From: Lates calcarifer
Lineage: Eukaryota > Chordata > Actinopteri > Centropomidae
Reading direction: 5' to 3'
DNA: 64,000 nt
Assembly (NCBI RefSeq): GCF_001640805.2
Contig: NC_066856.1
Span: forward strand, 1,435,937 to 1,499,936
In this document: piece after piece, positions 60,701 through 64,000 of the stretch
Numbering within the stretch: position 1 is the stretch's first letter
Layout of the letters: each line of letters opens with the position of its first letter
Program-made: the position numbers and the translations under genes
Notes under the pieces: model-generated
Seen by the model: only the letters and a program-made list of their open reading frames with translations
Database searches by the model: none
Told to the model about the DNA's origin: nothing

Positions 60701-62916
60701 GCTGGGCGTGGCTACCTGACTGGCTACCTGACCTCATCAAGGCCTCAGGCCACTGCAGTATTAAAGCCTGGTTCCTCCCTCAGTGCTTCACCACTTTGTT
60801 CAGTCTGCTCCACAGCCAAGCTCTCAGTCTTTCCATTTCCTGTGCTTTACCGTTTATACCCCTCTCTCCGCTGCTCCTTACACCTGCCGCTCCCCTTATC
60901 TGCCACGTCCAGTTTTGCACCTGTTCATTGGATTATCTCTGTCTCTCCCACCGAGCCCCGCGGCAGCTCTGCCTAGTCTGACCCAGCCCTGTGTCCAGCT
61001 CTGCCGTTTACCCCGCAGCAGCTCTCGTCAGCTTAAAAACCTCAGCTGCACTGAAGCTCACTGTGCTGCTGTTTGGGACCAGTTCAGAGCTGAACTTCAC
61101 AAAAACACCGTGTACTATCAGAGGCTGAAGGTTCATATTATCATGCATCAGGAGTCACTCAATGTGCATATCATTAATAATGAAAGCCCATGTTCGTTCA
61201 ATGTAAGTTTGTTGAACTGTCAAATCAATGCTGATAATTAATGTGAACACATCAGACCACAGATGACTGCTCTCCTACAGCTACCACATTTCCCTTTTTT
61301 TTTAAAAAAAAAAAAAAACAGTTTCTAACAGTCATTTCTCAGCACAGAGTCACTGTGGACTCACTCACTTTTCATTACTTTGATTAAAAAAAATTAAATA
61401 ACCACATTTTTCATGTGGTTTCTCACTGTTGTCTCTGCACAAAGTTTCTCATGTGGATCGAAGAGAGGACAGAGGTTGTCAGTGTTTGTGGCTCATTTGT
61501 GATGGACACTGTAAAGTAACACAATCCAATAATGGAGCTGTGTTTGTGCTAAATAAATACTGAAAGACAGTGGTGACCTACACTGTAATGCTGCCTGTTG
61601 GTTAGTGTTGTTGTAGGCCAGTGATAAAGTCTTCTTGTTAAGACACAGATGTTGTGGTGTGGTGTTGTGTGGTCTCAGAGCTGATCCAGAGATGTGGATG
61701 GGGTGTTTTGTTGCATTAGTGTGACAGTGTTTTGGATGTGAGTTCTGTTGATCTGTTGCTGAAGACAATTGTGGAGAGTTTTGAAAAAGTGAACTCAGTT
61801 TAGAGAAATGTGAGTTGGCCACTGAACTACACTTCCCATAATTTCTCTGCAGAATAGCAGCATATTTTTCTGCTTTACTCTGCAATAAGTTATACAATGA
61901 CCATGTGCGTGTCAGTGCTGATGTTTTGTACAGCTGTGTATAACAGTTGTACAGGAGAACCACTCTCTTCCTCTTAGTTTAAACCACGCATCATCAAATT
62001 AAGATCCCACTTCCTCCTCCAGTTTCAGTCCTGAGAGGAAACACTGCATCCAGTGTTTTGGGTCTTTACTTGAAAACAAACATATTTCACATTTACAGGG
62101 AGTTTGTATGGATTTCCTTCTGTAGGCAGAGTGTGTGTACAGTACTGCAGGGCTGGTTGCAGCAGGTTAACAGTAACTGCCAGGAAATTAATGAGGTTCA
62201 TTACTTTAAAGTTGGAAAGGATTAGAAAAATATAGCACAGGAGGAATAATAAAAGCCAAATGATATTCATAACTCATCCTGATTCATACAGTAATAGACC
62301 ATGAAAAGTGTGTTATTCAGTTTCATCTGGCTCTGAAAACACCCTTTAAAGGGTTGTACAGTAACTTTTGTATTGGAAGAGGTACAGTAGTACTTTTTGT
62401 TTCTCTAACTAGACTCAAACTGTGGTCACTGAATATTAAAAAGGATAATGAAATATACATACCACTAACTATGTAGGAGGAGTGCAGCTCTTTCCTGTGA
62501 CTGCACAGGGCTCAACCTCTATAACATCAATTACACTCTACACTCTACACTTGTCTTCATAAGTAACAACTATCTCATGAAACAGTGTGTAGTATTCTCC
62601 CAAAGGAGTACTTTGCTTTTGTCTCACTGTAGTTTCATGACTGGTGATGTGACAGTGAACGTGTCAGTGTGCACACAACCTTCCGTCACGCCATCTGTAT
62701 GACACTTGTTGTGCAGGGAGGGAGAAAAGGGTGAGAATGACAAAGGAAGAGAGACGGAGCCACAAAACCTGGAGGTGAGAAAAGAGAAGTTAGCTTGGGA
62801 AAAGGGTGAAAACAATGAAAAGAGCACATCCAATCAAGAGAGAGGAGTGACTGCTCAGGGCAACTGTAGTATAAGCAAAGTGTTTGATGCTTGTTGACAG
62901 CTGTATCTGTGAGGGG

Positions 62917-62954
<38 letters not shown>

Positions 62955-64000
62955 CCCAAGACCTATAATCCTATACCATGCAAGGTTGCGTGACCGTTCA
63001 TACCCCACTCTTTGCTGCTCCGCACACCATTTGCCCTAATTGGTCACACCGACTCTGTGTCTTTCTCACACACACGCTAACACACACTCATGTTAGGCAG
63101 ATGCACCAATGCATACATAGACACAACAGTGTCCACATCTCCTCTCCACATATCCCCGGTGACAATGAGGGGGAATCCTTGAGGGTATGTCACAGACACG
63201 CATATAGTACATACACATATGCATGCTCATTATCATGCACATATACACACACCCTATTAAGCATATGGAAGACAGTCACGCTATCCCCCTGCCCATAACC
63301 CCCACAACCTTGCCACTTCTTGACTACAATTAGTTAATGGACAATAAACACACCACCTTGCTTTATTGCTGACTTTCTTCAGCTGTGTTAGTGCCTCTAA
63401 ATCAGTGGTTTCCATTTGTCAGATGAACTCAAACGAACCTTCAAACCATCCGTCATGTTCCACATAAATTCATTTGAAATGGTTTTAAACTGGATTTTAT
63501 TTGACACTATTAATAACATAAAAGTGGACTGGGTTTGTGGTGCTGCTACCACTTGGAGGCTGGTTGTTTTTCCTGTGCTTTTATCTCATTGTTTGGACTT
63601 CTCTGCTAGCTTGGTCAAGTTCTACCAGTGCCTACATGCTCAGGTGTTACACCTGACTTCAACATGTGGATACAGAGTATTATCATACTGATAGAAAATA
63701 TAGGTATGCAGTATATTTAAGATCTATTTTGTCAAACAGGTTAAACCAGTCTACAATCTCTCTCCCTGCAGAAGTAGCCACTGGGGATTCGACTATCCCT
63801 GGTTTGGGAATCAGTACTTTAAAATCATGACGGTTTCCTGAAGAATAAACAGTCTTCTTGTGTGAAAGTGAAATGGTTTATGTATGTGCCATGGGGCGAC
63901 TAGCCAGTTGAAAGGTTACTGAGTGCAACCTGGTGATTCATAAACTAGATATGCAGGCAGCAGCTGACCGTGAGTCATACACATGCACGCACATATGCAA
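60701..64000. other. Downstream sequence, mostly unassigned
   Basis: A C/T-rich 60780-61080 segment and the 61493-61963 minus-strand 156-codon ORF have no recognisable domains and may belong to multicopy elements. (GT)n at 62919-62951. Three GCGTGAC sites: TGGCGTGAC (minus, 62685-62693), TTGCGTGAC (plus, 62986-62994) and TAGCGTGAC (minus, 63275-63283). Confidence 0.4.
62685..63283. promoter_or_regulatory. Three downstream DRE-like sites
   Basis: Three sites share the 7-base GCGTGAC with a T two positions upstream, within 600 bases about 5-5.5 kb past the AHRR poly(A) site. Each misses only the last consensus base. They could belong to AHRR or to the next gene. Confidence 0.3.

Noticed and set aside
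61493..61963. 156-codon minus-strand ORF downstream of AHRR
   Set aside because: Composition is Asn/His/Gln/Ser-rich without motifs and no family recognised. It may be part of a repeat; not called as a gene.

Overview
The window looks like part of a vertebrate chromosome, most probably a ray-finned (teleost) fish. The evidence is one gene split into short exons with GT-AG introns, very long introns, abundant (GT/CA)n and (GA/CT)n microsatellites, and several fragments that I recognise as interspersed repeats common in teleost introns. I see no prokaryotic operons, phage, CRISPR arrays or rRNA.

The only protein-coding gene I can support is the 3' part of an aryl hydrocarbon receptor repressor gene (AHRR; ahrra versus ahrrb cannot be decided) on the + strand. 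Six coding exons join in frame: 42810-42928, 47803-47892, 51143-51287, 51548-51681, 52571-52782 and 54623-55769. They encode about 614 residues: the linker after the bHLH, the PAS-A domain, and a long C-terminal repression region. That region carries the three psi-K-x-E sumoylation motifs known from mammalian AHRR plus a fourth. The 3'UTR runs to about 57,820. The bHLH exon and the start codon were not found, so most of 1-42809 is best read as intron (more than 42 kb).

Layout: 1-42809 is intronic sequence with microsatellites, repeat fragments, a 118-bp (AT)n block and scattered dioxin/xenobiotic response elements (DRE/XRE). 42810-55769 holds the six coding exons. 55770-~57820 is the 3'UTR. 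57820-64000 is downstream intergenic or unannotated sequence with repeats and no gene I recognise.

The main non-coding observation is that the AhR:ARNT binding motif is over-represented throughout the locus. I count by eye 11 full matches to (T/G)NGCGTG(A/C)(G/C)A and 8 copies of TTGCGTGAC, often clustered and often beside GT repeats. AHRR is a known direct AhR target that feeds back to repress AhR, so a gene body dense in DREs fits that loop. A second observation is that the 90-nt PAS-A exon at 47803 is preceded directly by (GT)15 instead of a polypyrimidine tract. This resembles the CFTR exon 9 situation and predicts regulated or variable in-frame exon skipping. I did not find an entirely new gene system; the novelty candidates are regulatory and splicing-related.
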